From the NCBI GenBank assembly GCA_051984675.1, contig JBPYFK010000061.1, forward strand, positions 1 to 43,469: a DNA stretch of 43,469 nt, given 5' to 3'. The translations under genes and the position numbers were made by a program. This document shows, piece by piece, positions 1-7,809 of the stretch (positions within the stretch are counted from its first letter, which is position 1; every line of letters begins with the position of its first letter). The notes under the pieces are model-generated. The model did not search any database and was not told the DNA's origin. It saw nothing but the letters and a program-made list of their open reading frames with translations. Origin of the DNA: JBPYFK01 sp051984675 (lineage in GTDB: Bacteria > Actinomycetota > Actinomycetes > Mycobacteriales > Pseudonocardiaceae).

Positions 1-933
1 AGCAGCGGTCACCTGGCCGACCACCGGAACACCCGACGTAGCGGAGGCAAACTGCTGAGCACCGTTCTCCAACGCACCACCAAGCGCCGCAGGCCCATCA
101 GCCGGATTCGGCAAACCACCCGAGGCCGCCCCGGACAGGGAGCTGGTCGCGCTCTCGAAGGCGCCGGCAAAGCTCGCCGCGCCCGGAAGCTGCGAAGCCG
201 CAGCGGTGAACTCGGAGGTCACGCTGCTCGGCGCCGGCAGGTCGGAGGTGAGCTGGTGCAACTGCTCGGGCCCGTTGCTGAATGCGGCGGTGACGCTGCT
301 GATCGCCGTGCTGACGCTGCTGGTGTCCGGGTCGTCGCCGCTGAGGACGTTCACGCTGTTGCCGCTGAGCATGTGATTGTCGTGGATGTCGATCCCGTTG
401 TGGGAGTCCTTCTCCACGATGTTGACCCGGTGGTCGTCGTGCCGGTGGCCGTGATGCCGGTGGTCGTGATCCCGGTGGTCGTCATGGTCGTGATCCCCGT
501 GTGGGGGCGGCTGTTGGGAACCCTGATCGTGGTCCCAGCCTTTTTTGAGCATGCCTAGCTCCATCGTGTCGTTGTCGTGCGGAACAGAGGGAGACAGTTC
601 ACTGATCGCGGCGGAGTCACTGCTGGTGCCGGCGAACTTCTGGAGGCTGCCGTGCAGCGAGCGGTCGTAGTCGCGCACCACCTCGACCGGTGCGAAGTCG
701 AGCATCAGCGAGGTGGCGTGCAGGACGTCCGTCGCGTTCAGATCCCCGAGCCCGGCGCGCTCCAGCGTCGCCTGAGGATCGGCTTCGAACGCCGCCTTGA
801 CGTCCGCGCTGGTGACGAGCTTGCTCAGAAACTCGTGCAGCGTCAGCGGCGACGAAGAGTCCTCGACGTGCCCCGAGGAGACGTGCCCCGAGGAGACGTG
901 CCCCGAGGACGGGTCCTGGTGAGAGGGCAACAT
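1..933 (-). CDS. IniB N-terminal domain-like protein with His/Asp-rich tract (partial, runs off the left edge)
   Basis: An uninterrupted frame of 311 codons reads leftward from ATG 933 to base 1 with no stop, so the C-terminus lies outside the window. The start is set by AGGAGG 9 nt upstream. Residues 7-23 are three near-identical SSGHV units. Residues about 29-95 (SPLTLHEFLSKLV, AAFEADPQATLERAGL, NATDV) resemble the N-terminal helical domain of mycobacterial IniB and related actinobacterial proteins. Residues 145-169 are almost wholly His, Asp and Arg. After residue 200 the chain is Ala/Ser/Gly-rich and low in complexity, as in IniB. No signal peptide or membrane segment is seen. IniB of mycobacteria is induced by cell-wall inhibitors; a similar role here is inference. 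The His/Asp stretch could bind metal ions, which is also inference. Confidence 0.75.
   Translation of the reverse strand, partial: MLPSHQDPSSGHVSSGHVSSGHVEDSSSPLTLHEFLSKLVTSADVKAAFEADPQATLERAGLGDLNATDVLHATSLMLDFAPVEVVRDYDRSLHGSLQKFAGTSSDSAAISELSPSVPHDNDTMELGMLKKGWDHDQGSQQPPPHGDHDHDDHRDHDHRHHGHRHDDHRVNIVEKDSHNGIDIHDNHMLSGNSVNVLSGDDPDTSSVSTAISSVTAAFSNGPEQLHQLTSDLPAPSSVTSEFTAAASQLPGAASFAGAFESATSSLSGAASGGLPNPADGPAALGGALENGAQQFASATSGVPVVGQVTAA
865..909 (-). repeat. Three tandem 15-bp repeats in the 5' end of the IniB-like gene
   Basis: The 15-bp unit GACGTGCCCCGAGGA (+ strand) occurs three times in a row. It encodes the SSGHV repeats at residues 7-23 and keeps the frame, so copy number could change without disrupting the protein. 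Confidence 0.8.
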
Positions 934-1049
934 CGTTGGTGACCTCCTCGCGCAGTCGAAACGCGTCTGGGTCAAACGGGGAACACTGGCGCTCCCTCAT
1001 GTGCCGCGGAAAGCTACTCGTAGGTAGCACCAGCTTCAATGGGGCATGA

Positions 1050-1090
1050 CCCCTAATCGCATTAGGGGATTCCCGACGCGCCATTAGGGG
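1050..1090. promoter_or_regulatory. Candidate operator: CCCCTAAT/ATTAGGGG palindrome plus extra half site
   Basis: A perfect inverted repeat CCCCTAATCGCATTAGGGG lies at 1050-1068 and a further ATTAGGGG copy at 1083-1090. They sit in the 364-bp non-coding region between the divergent IniB-like gene (start 933) and the GlsB-like gene (start 1298). The 8-bp arms and the repeated half site look like a regulator binding site. The cognate protein is not known. Confidence 0.6.
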
Positions 1091-1224
1091 AACCCGCACC
1101 GACCAGGGCAGTGTCACCACGAACGCGCTGGGACCCTGCTTCCAACTCGCTGGGAGCGGGCCAGGTCGACCGGTCAAGCTCGGGGCATCATTCGTTCGGG
1201 TGATTGTCTGCGTGAGGATGGGGC

Positions 1225-1254
1225 CGCGCGGTTCCGGTAGGACCGGAACGCGCG
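1225..1254 (+). promoter_or_regulatory. GC-rich hairpin in the leader of the GlsB-like gene
   Basis: GTTCCGGT (1231-1238) and ACCGGAAC (1242-1249) form a perfect 8-bp stem with an AGG loop. Flanking CGCG runs extend the stem with one bulge. It lies about 45 nt before the GTG start at 1298 and could be an operator or a stabilising 5' UTR stem. Confidence 0.45.
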
Positions 1255-1297
1255 CGTGGTTATTGCCATCCGCAAGCTGCACACACGGGAGGTGTCG

Positions 1298-1561
1298 GTG
1301 GGAATCATCAGTTGGATCGTGCTGGGCCTGATCGCGGGCGCGATCGCCAAAGCCCTCATGCCGGGCAGGGACCCGGGAGGGTGCATCCTGACCATGCTGC
1401 TCGGAGTGGCCGGTGCGTTCGTGGGCGGTTGGGTCGGCAAGACCCTGTTCCACGTCCAGCTGGGCAAGTTCTTCGATCTGCGGACGTGGCTGCTGGCGAT
1501 CGCGGGCTCGGTGATCATCCTGGCGATCTACCGGCTGGTCGTGGGTCGCAGCCGCGGCTGA
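1298..1561 (+). CDS. GlsB/YeaQ/YmgE-family small membrane protein
   Basis: An 87-aa hydrophobic protein beginning MGIISWIVLGLIAGAIAK, the signature of the transglycosylase-associated / GlsB-YeaQ-YmgE stress membrane family, which is normally 80-90 aa. Three membrane segments are visible (about residues 3-20, 28-45 and 60-78), with the conserved PGRDPGG loop after the first. I chose GTG 1298 because GGGAGG ends about 6 nt upstream and the family begins exactly here; an in-frame ATG at 1256 lacks a good ribosome binding site. Its biochemical function is not established in the family, and membership in stress responses is by analogy. A strong terminator follows at 1604-1643. Confidence 0.85.
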   Translation: MGIISWIVLGLIAGAIAKALMPGRDPGGCILTMLLGVAGAFVGGWVGKTLFHVQLGKFFDLRTWLLAIAGSVIILAIYRLVVGRSRG

Positions 1562-1603
1562 CAGGTCAACCCCGGCAGATCAACCCCGGCAGATCAACTC
1601 TGG

Positions 1604-1643
1604 GGGCGGAGGGGTTCCGGTTCTCCTACCGGCCCCTCCGCCC
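1604..1643 (+). terminator. Strong hairpin terminator after the GlsB-like gene
   Basis: GGGCGGAGGGG (1604-1614) pairs perfectly with CCCCTCCGCCC (1633-1643), with an inner stem CCGGT/ACCGG closing a 6-nt loop. There is no long T run, as is common in actinobacteria. Just before it, a 14-bp unit (ATCAACCCCGGCAG-like) is repeated between about 1565 and 1599. Confidence 0.75.
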
Positions 1644-1802
1644 TCACATCTGTTGTATGGCGCCACCGTGGCACCTATCCCCGCACCTCCCGCATCGCCT
1701 TCTTGAACCTGCTTCGCCGGCCGCCTGTCGACGCGCTCAGCGAGCACGACAGCCGCCGACGCCTGAAGCTCGGAGAAAGGCCGGCGATCGGGAGGGGTAC
1801 AC

Positions 1803-3083
1803 GTGACACCTGCGCGCTGCGTAGCCCTGGGGACTGTTATCGCGCTTTGCCTGGCCCTGACCTCGGCAACCCCCGAACCGGGCAAGTCTCCGATGCTGGA
1901 AACCTCCGGTGTGGGCCGCCCACCAGCCATCACGGCTCCACTTTCGCCCGAGCAGCGGGGCACGGGGGTGGGATACTGGCACGCTCGGGGAAGCCAGCTC
2001 TACGACGCCACCGGAATGCCCGTACGGATGACGGGGATCAACTGGTCTGGACCGGAAACGCAGCAGTTCACCTTCGGCGGTCTTGCTTCCCGCGACTACC
2101 GGGACATCATCGACCAAATGGCTGACCTGGGCTACAACACGCTGCGCATCCCGTTCTCCAGCCAGATGCTCGACCCGGCGACCAAGCCCGCGGGAATCGA
2201 CCCGGTCCGCAACCCCGACCTGCGCGGCCTGAACAGCTTGCAGATCGTCGACAAGGTGATCGAGTACGCCGGTCTGCGCGGGATGCGGGTCATCCTTGAC
2301 CGGCACCGACCGAACGCGAACGGCTCGACATCGGTCTGGCACACCAAGAGCTATCCCGAGAGCAGGTGGATCGACGACTGGACCATGCTGGCCAGACGCT
2401 ATCTGGGGAACCCGACCGTGATCGGCGCCGAGCTGCACAACGAGCCCTATGGCAGCGGGGTGTGCTGGGGATGCAACGACCCTGATCGTGACTGGCGGCT
2501 CGCGGCGGAACGCGCGGGAACGGCGGTTCTGAGCATCAACCCGGAGTGGTTGATCATCGTCAACGGCACCGACTGCTCGACGCACGAGGACGGTGACAAG
2601 GAGTGCGTGTGGCGGGGTGGGAATCTCATGAGCGCCCGGGAGTTCCCAGTGCGACTGCCGAAACCGGACAAGCTGGTCTACTCAGCACACGACTACGGCA
2701 ACTCCGTGTACGCCAACGAGTGGTTCAGCGAGAGGACGTTCCCGAACAACATGCCGGGACGGTGGGACCAGTGGTGGGGCTACCTGGAGAAGGACAACAT
2801 CGCACCAGTGCTCATCAGCGAGTTCGGCTCCAGCTTCAAAGATCACCGCAACGACCTCTGGCTCCGCGAACTGCTCGGCTACCTCGGCACCGGTTCGACC
2901 GGGATGAACTTCTGTTTCTGGGCGCTGAACCCGACCTCGGACACCGACGGTCTGCTCACCCGCGACTGGTCCACGGTGAACACCCAGTTGCACGACCAGC
3001 TAAGGCCCTTCCTGATCCCCCCTGTGGCGACAAGACCGCTTCCAGGCCACCCGGGCAGGACGGCACCCCCGCGCCCGCGCTGA
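1803..3083 (+). CDS. Secreted glycoside hydrolase family 5 (endoglucanase-like)
   Basis: A 426-aa protein starting at GTG 1803 with GGGAGGGG about 8 nt upstream. Residues 1-22 form a signal peptide (hydrophobic core VALGTVIALCLAL), so it is likely exported. Residues about 55-395 form a GH5 TIM barrel: GINWSG (78-83), the YNTLRIPFSS strand (111-120), the proton donor Glu214 in AELHNEP and the nucleophile Glu340 in LISEFGSS. An aromatic cluster (WDQWWGYL, FCFWALNP) lines the expected cleft. Such enzymes cleave beta-1,4-glucans such as cellulose, but GH5 is broad (mannanase, other glucanases), so the substrate is not fixed. No carbohydrate-binding module is present; the C-terminal 25 residues are Pro/Arg-rich. 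It stands alone, converging on the permease gene. Confidence 0.9.
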   Translation: MTPARCVALGTVIALCLALTSATPEPGKSPMLETSGVGRPPAITAPLSPEQRGTGVGYWHARGSQLYDATGMPVRMTGINWSGPETQQFTFGGLASRDYRDIIDQMADLGYNTLRIPFSSQMLDPATKPAGIDPVRNPDLRGLNSLQIVDKVIEYAGLRGMRVILDRHRPNANGSTSVWHTKSYPESRWIDDWTMLARRYLGNPTVIGAELHNEPYGSGVCWGCNDPDRDWRLAAERAGTAVLSINPEWLIIVNGTDCSTHEDGDKECVWRGGNLMSAREFPVRLPKPDKLVYSAHDYGNSVYANEWFSERTFPNNMPGRWDQWWGYLEKDNIAPVLISEFGSSFKDHRNDLWLRELLGYLGTGSTGMNFCFWALNPTSDTDGLLTRDWSTVNTQLHDQLRPFLIPPVATRPLPGHPGRTAPPRPR

Positions 3084-3144
3084 CAGCGACAGCGCGGACG
3101 CGGCCCGGGATCGCCGAGCCGCCTCCGCCAGGTGCTTCCGAGGG

Positions 3145-4611
3145 TTACGTGCCAGTGCTGGGTTCGAGGTCCCGATCCACCTCGGCGATCCGCCGCTTCT
3201 CGGCTTCCAGGTCGATCGACCGGCACGCCACGTAGTACACCGCGGCCGAGACGATCAACCCAGAGATCATCGAGATGTCCGCGCCACCGAGCCAGGTTGC
3301 CACCGGCCCCGTGAAGATCCCGGTCTTCATGAACGGAGCCATGGCCGCGAACCCGATCCCGTAGGCGGCAAGCCCACGCCAGTTCCACCGGCCGTACATG
3401 CCGCGCGGGTTGAAGATCTCACGGATCGAGTAGTGGGTGTGCCGCACCAGGTAGAAGTCGACCAGGTTGATGGCGGTCCACGGGGTGAACAGGTACAGCA
3501 GGATGGTCAGGAAGTCGCCGAACTGGTCCAGGAAGTTCTCCGAGGCGCCGAAGGCGATCGCCGTGGAGACCACGGCCGAGACCACCAGTGTCGCGATCCG
3601 CTTGGCCCGCGTGCTTCGGGTCAGCGGTTTGACCGAGTCACCGATGGACAGCAGGGTCAGCGACGCGCCGTAGAACTGGATGCCGGTGATGGTGATCAGG
3701 CCCAGCAGCGCCACCACCAGCAGCACCAGGCCGAATCCCGGGTAGACCATGTCGCCCGCGTTGCGCACCGCCTCGGGCACGCCGAGCTGGGCGTTCAACG
3801 CCGTGGCGACGGCGCCGAGCAGCATCATCCACGCACCGCCGATCAGGGCGCCCAGATAAGTCCACAAGAACGAGGAACGCACCCCCACGTCGCGCGGCAG
3901 GTAGCGGGAGTAGTCGGACACGTAGATCGACCACGACAGCTGGTAGGCAGCCGCGGTGAAGAACTGCGCGAGGAAAGGGGTGAACTGGAAGCCGTGGACG
4001 CTGAGCTGTCCGGCGGGGAAATGCCCTGCGGCGGCGACACCCACGGTGAACACCAGCAGCGCCGCGATCAGCACATACGCGAGCACCCGCTGGGCCTTGT
4101 GGATCAGCCGGTACCCGAAGATCGCCACCGCCAGCGCCACCACGGTGAACACCACGTACGCCGGTCCCGAGGACACCCCGGTGAGCAGGTGCGCCGAGTC
4201 ACCGGCGAGAACCGTGTTGAACGCGTTGTATCCGACGTAGGTCACCAGGGCCACGATCCACACCAGCAGGGCACCGAGGTAGCCGAACTGCGGTCGCGAC
4301 TGGATCATCTGCGGTAGGCCCAGCTGCGGCCCCTGGGTGGAGTGGAACGCCATGAAGAAGGTGCCGAACGCGCAGCCGAGGACGATCGCGACCGACGTCC
4401 ACAGCAGATTGGTGCCCATGGTGATGCCGAGCGCCCCGGTGGCGACGGTGGCCAGGTGGGCGTCGCCGGTGAACCACACGGGCCACAGGTGCCAGACCTT
4501 GCCGTGCCGCTCCGCCAGCGGGACGTAGTCGATGGAACGGGATTCGATGGCAAGCGCCTTACCATCACTCGGTGGCGCCTCGGACGCCAAGACCGACTGT
4601 TTGGCCATCAT
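3145..4611 (-). CDS. NCS1-family permease (cytosine/purine/hydantoin-type)
   Basis: A 488-aa multi-spanning membrane protein. It matches the nucleobase:cation symporter-1 family: an N-terminal SIDYVPLAERHGKVWHLWP segment, then about 12 hydrophobic helices with GPQLGLPQMIQSRPQFGYLG after the second or third, and the late TPWTAINLVDFYLVR motif. The family imports purines, cytosine, uracil, allantoin, hydantoins or thiamine with a cation. Of several in-frame ATGs, 4611 has GGAGG at an 8-nt spacing and is preferred; 4626 and 4617 lie before or too close to that site. The gene diverges from the XRE-TetR regulator and the carnitine operon across a promoter region with palindromes, so it may carry a quaternary amine or related compound. 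That is inference; a nucleobase carrier remains the default. Confidence 0.85.
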   Translation of the reverse strand: MMAKQSVLASEAPPSDGKALAIESRSIDYVPLAERHGKVWHLWPVWFTGDAHLATVATGALGITMGTNLLWTSVAIVLGCAFGTFFMAFHSTQGPQLGLPQMIQSRPQFGYLGALLVWIVALVTYVGYNAFNTVLAGDSAHLLTGVSSGPAYVVFTVVALAVAIFGYRLIHKAQRVLAYVLIAALLVFTVGVAAAGHFPAGQLSVHGFQFTPFLAQFFTAAAYQLSWSIYVSDYSRYLPRDVGVRSSFLWTYLGALIGGAWMMLLGAVATALNAQLGVPEAVRNAGDMVYPGFGLVLLVVALLGLITITGIQFYGASLTLLSIGDSVKPLTRSTRAKRIATLVVSAVVSTAIAFGASENFLDQFGDFLTILLYLFTPWTAINLVDFYLVRHTHYSIREIFNPRGMYGRWNWRGLAAYGIGFAAMAPFMKTGIFTGPVATWLGGADISMISGLIVSAAVYYVACRSIDLEAEKRRIAEVDRDLEPSTGT

Positions 4612-4883
4612 GCCCATTGCCTCCATGAGGGTGGTCAGGTCAGGTGCTTGCGACGAGCCGGGCCCATCGCCCGTCGCTTGTCAGCGCACCAACCGCGAGT
4701 GACCCCGTCTGGCGTGGTCCCGCGTGGTTCGATGCGAACGTTGCGATTCGACTGAACAGTCAACCATGCGATGGGCCATTACTTTGAACAGACAGGGCAC
4801 CTCCAGTCAAGCATTGAGTTTGTTTTCGCACGTTAATAGGCATCTAAGGCGCCAGTCGCGAGCGACATGAAGGCGTCTAGGGC

Positions 4884-4919
4884 GTTGCGATCGCCCGCAA
4901 CCATTGCGGTTATCGCAAC
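4884..4919. promoter_or_regulatory. Two tandem TTGCG/CGCAA palindromes upstream of the XRE-TetR gene
   Basis: TTGCGATCGCCCGCAA (4885-4900) and TTGCGGTTATCGCAA (4904-4918) each have TTGCG/CGCAA arms, and the outer arms GTTGCGAT/ATCGCAAC make the whole block symmetrical. The block ends 21 nt before the regulator start at 4941. A further TTGCGA half site lies at 4741-4746, nearer the divergent permease. The spacing suits dimers of a TetR-type repressor acting on both directions, most simply the adjacent XRE-TetR protein. Confidence 0.6.
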
Positions 4920-4940
4920 GCACTGATAGCGTCCGCTGCC

Positions 4941-5801
4941 GTGCACGACACGACTTCGGCGTTGCGTGAGCGGGTGCGCCAGGTACTCCACGAGTACCGG
5001 GGCAGCCAGCGAGCCTTCGCCGACCAGATCGGCCTGGACGCTACGAAGCTGTCCAAGTCACTGACCGGGACCCGACGTTTCACCCCCGCCGAGCTCACCA
5101 GCATCGCGGAGGCTGGCAACGTCACGGTGAACTGGCTGCTCAACGGCAGCGACGACGCCGAAACGGTGGCCGCGGCGCCGCAACGCTCCGCGGTGGGCGA
5201 CTGGTCCCGGGACCACAACCCGGAAGCCGGGCGTCACCAGCAGATCCTCGACGCGGCGTGGCACCTGATCGCCGAGCGCGGGTACCACGCGGTACGGATC
5301 TCGGACATCGCCGAGAAATGTGGGACCAGCGCGGCGACGATCCACTACCACTTCCCCGGCCGCGACGACCTGCTGACCGAAGCCCTCCGGCATTCCGTGC
5401 GGCAGGCGTTCGACCGGCAGGTCGCCGAGCTGCACACCATCGACGACGCGCACGAGCGGCTGCTTCGGCTGGTCGAGCTGCAGCTGCCGAGCCCGGGACC
5501 GCTGCGGCTGGAGTGGTCGATCTGGCTGCAGGTGTGGAACGAAAGCGCCTTGCGGCCGGAACTGCGAGTGCTGCACGCCGATTCGTACACCCGGTGGCAC
5601 GAGACGATCGCTCGCACGATCCGCGAAGGCCAGCATCAAGGCGTTTTCGCCGACACCGACGCGGAAGACCTCACGATGATGCTGTCCGCGCTCATCGACG
5701 GTCTCGGCATTCAGGTCCTCACCGACCGCCCCGGTCGGTCGGTGACACGGATGCGGCAGGCCCTGCACGACTTCATCGAGCGCGAAATCGTGCGGAAATG
5801 A
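4941..5801 (+). CDS. Dual-HTH transcriptional regulator: XRE-type domain fused to a TetR-type repressor
   Basis: A 286-aa protein with two DNA-binding domains. Residues 7-68 are an XRE/Cro-type helix-turn-helix (SQRAFADQIGLDATKLSKSL, then TPAELTSIAEAGNVTVNWLL). Residues 98-147 are a TetR N-terminal HTH (RHQQILDAAWHLIAERGYHA, CGTSAATIHYHFPGRDDLL), followed by a helical ligand domain to the end. Ordinary TetR proteins are about 200 aa, so the XRE part is an addition. The GTG at 4941 has no clear ribosome binding site, so leaderless translation is possible. It precedes the BKACE gene by 116 bp on the same strand and diverges from the NCS1 permease, so it probably controls the carnitine genes and itself. 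The effector is unknown. Confidence 0.85.
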   Translation: MHDTTSALRERVRQVLHEYRGSQRAFADQIGLDATKLSKSLTGTRRFTPAELTSIAEAGNVTVNWLLNGSDDAETVAAAPQRSAVGDWSRDHNPEAGRHQQILDAAWHLIAERGYHAVRISDIAEKCGTSAATIHYHFPGRDDLLTEALRHSVRQAFDRQVAELHTIDDAHERLLRLVELQLPSPGPLRLEWSIWLQVWNESALRPELRVLHADSYTRWHETIARTIREGQHQGVFADTDAEDLTMMLSALIDGLGIQVLTDRPGRSVTRMRQALHDFIEREIVRK

Positions 5802-5917
5802 ACTGAAACACCGACAACCGAGCCCGGACGACAATCACACCGAATCAGACCAAGGGAAAGCCATTCCTCGGGCGGTGGCGCGCGCCCGTACACCAGTGCA
5901 GCGGGAGGGTACTCCAG

Positions 5918-6805
5918 ATGAACAACGAAGTGATCATTACTGCCGCGCTCACCGGCGCGGGCGACACCGTGGGCAAGAGCGAGTTCGTTCCGGTGACGCC
6001 GGAGCAGATCGCGGCGTCCGCGATCGAGGCGGCGAACGCCGGCGCGGCCGTCGTGCACATCCACGTGCGCAACATCGACGACGGCAAGGGTTCCCGTGAT
6101 GTCGCGTTGTACCGCGAGGTGGTGCGCCGTATCCGGGAGTCCGATGTGGACGTCGTCATCAATCTCACCGCCGGCATGGGCGGCGACCTCGTCATCGACC
6201 AGGAGGACCCGCTCAAGCCCGTCGACGGCACCGACCTGGTCAACGGTCTCGACCGGTTGCCGCACGTCGAGGAACTGTTGCCGGACATCTGCACGATGGA
6301 CTGCGGATCGTTGAACTTCGGGGAAGGAAGCCAGCTCTACATCAGCACGCCGGACATGCTCCGGGCTGGAGCCAAGCGCATCCAGGAACTGGGTGTGAAG
6401 CCCGAGATGGAGATCTTCGACACCGGCCAGCTCTGGTTCGCCACCAAGCTCATCGAGGAAGGGCTCATCGACGCGCCGCCGCTGTTCCAGTTGTGCATGG
6501 GAATTCCCTACGGTGCCCCGGCCGATCCCGGGGTGCTGCAGGCGATGGTCAACATGCTTCCGGCGGGGGCGAACTGGGCGAGCTTCGCCATCGGCCGCGA
6601 CCAGCTGCCCTGGGTGGCCCAGTCCGCGATCCTGGGCGGGCACGTGCGGGTCGGCCTTGAGGACAACCTCTACCTGAGCAAGGGCGTCAAAGCGACGAAC
6701 GCGCAACTCGCGGAGCGCGCGGTGACGATCGTCGAAGCGCTGGGGGCCAAGGTCGCCACCCCCGAGCAGGCGCGCCAGAAGCTCGGTTTGAAGCAGAGGG
6801 ACTGA
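5918..6805 (+). CDS. BKACE-family beta-keto acid cleavage enzyme, probably 3-dehydrocarnitine:acetyl-CoA trimethylamine transferase
   Basis: A 295-aa protein of the BKACE (3-keto-5-aminohexanoate cleavage, formerly DUF849) family with a TIM-barrel fold. The zinc ligands are visible as His47 and His49 in VVHIHVRN and Glu248 in RVGLEDN. PAGANWASFAIGRDQLP (215-231) is the conserved C-terminal block. These enzymes condense a beta-keto acid with acetyl-CoA, giving a new CoA thioester and acetoacetate. Because the next genes are a carnitine dehydrogenase-like protein and a hotdog thioesterase, the likely reaction is 3-dehydrocarnitine + acetyl-CoA to betainyl-CoA + acetoacetate. The family is certain; the substrate is inferred from context. 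Start ATG 5918 has GGGAGGG upstream at a longish spacing. LcdH follows after 5 bp. Confidence 0.88.
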   Translation: MNNEVIITAALTGAGDTVGKSEFVPVTPEQIAASAIEAANAGAAVVHIHVRNIDDGKGSRDVALYREVVRRIRESDVDVVINLTAGMGGDLVIDQEDPLKPVDGTDLVNGLDRLPHVEELLPDICTMDCGSLNFGEGSQLYISTPDMLRAGAKRIQELGVKPEMEIFDTGQLWFATKLIEEGLIDAPPLFQLCMGIPYGAPADPGVLQAMVNMLPAGANWASFAIGRDQLPWVAQSAILGGHVRVGLEDNLYLSKGVKATNAQLAERAVTIVEALGAKVATPEQARQKLGLKQRD

Positions 6806-6810
6806 AGTAC

Positions 6811-7809
6811 ATGAAACCCATGAACCCAGAATCCACGAACAACGAGGTCGCACCTGCGGCTACTCCCAAGCCGGCCGACGTTCGCCGTGTCGCCTGCGTC
6901 GGGGCCGGGGTCATCGGCGGCGGCTGGGTCGCCCACTTCCTCGCACGGGGATACGACGTGATCGCGTGGGACCCGGCCGCGGATGGGGAATACCGGCTGC
7001 GCCGGCTCGTGGACGCCGCCTGGCCCGCGCTCACCGAACTCGGACTCGCCACAGGGGCTTCAGCGCACAACCTCACCGTGGCGGACACGCTCGAAGCCGC
7101 GGTGGCCGATGCGCAGTTCGTCCAGGAAAGCGCACCGGAAAACCTGGACCTCAAGCGTGACCTGCTCGCGCGTATCGACGCCGCCACGCCGGCCGGTGTC
7201 GTCGTGTCCTCGTCGACCTCGGGGTACGGGATGACCGAGATGCAGACGCACTGCACCACCCCGCAGCGTCTGGTCGTCGGTCACCCGTTCAACCCGCCGT
7301 ACCTGATCCCGCTGGTCGAGGTCGTTGGCGGCGAGCGGACCGAGCCCTGGGCCGTGTGCTGGGCTTCCGAGTTCTTCGAGGTGGCGGGCAAGACCGTGAT
7401 CACGATGGATCGGGAGGTCCCGGGGTTCGTCGCCAATCGGCTGCAGGAGGCGATCTGGCGGGAGGCCCTGCACATGGTGGCCAACGGGGAGGCAACCGTC
7501 GAGCAGATCGACGCTTCCATCACCGAAGGTCCCGGCCTGAGGTGGCCGCTGTTCGGGCCGTGCCTGACCTTCCACCTCGCGGGTGGGGAGGGCGGCATGG
7601 CGCACATGCTCGACCATTTCGGGCCGTCGCTGAAGTCGCCGTGGACCCGGTTGGAGGCGCCGGAACTCACCAGCGACCTGCGGGATCGGATGGTGCGAGG
7701 CTGCGAGAAGGCGGCCGGCGGGCGCGGCATCGCCGATCTCGTCGCCGACCGGGACCGGGCGATCATCGCCGTCATGCGAGCCATCGACGACGTCCGGCGG
7801 CCGTCATGA
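6811..7809 (+). CDS. lcdH: L-carnitine 3-dehydrogenase (3-hydroxyacyl-CoA dehydrogenase family)
   Basis: A 332-aa cytoplasmic oxidoreductase. Residues about 25-205 are an NAD-binding Rossmann domain with GAGVIGGGW at 31-39; the catalytic region VVGHPFNPPYLIPLVEVVGG follows, and the C-terminal helical dimerisation domain starts near PGFVANRLQEAIWREAL. This arrangement, with the long C-terminal part, is typical of L-carnitine dehydrogenases, which oxidise L-carnitine to 3-dehydrocarnitine with NAD+. Other 3-hydroxyacid dehydrogenases of this family look similar, but placement between a BKACE enzyme and a thioesterase matches known carnitine operons. The start at 6811 has AGAGGGA upstream. The stop overlaps the thioesterase start as ATGA, so the two are translationally coupled. 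Confidence 0.85.
   Translation: MKPMNPESTNNEVAPAATPKPADVRRVACVGAGVIGGGWVAHFLARGYDVIAWDPAADGEYRLRRLVDAAWPALTELGLATGASAHNLTVADTLEAAVADAQFVQESAPENLDLKRDLLARIDAATPAGVVVSSSTSGYGMTEMQTHCTTPQRLVVGHPFNPPYLIPLVEVVGGERTEPWAVCWASEFFEVAGKTVITMDREVPGFVANRLQEAIWREALHMVANGEATVEQIDASITEGPGLRWPLFGPCLTFHLAGGEGGMAHMLDHFGPSLKSPWTRLEAPELTSDLRDRMVRGCEKAAGGRGIADLVADRDRAIIAVMRAIDDVRRPS

Noticed and set aside
617..1453. A 278-codon minus-strand frame overlapping the IniB-like gene and the GlsB-like gene
   Set aside because: It overlaps the better-supported IniB-like frame on the same strand and is antisense to the GlsB-like gene; composition is low-complexity Arg/Ala.
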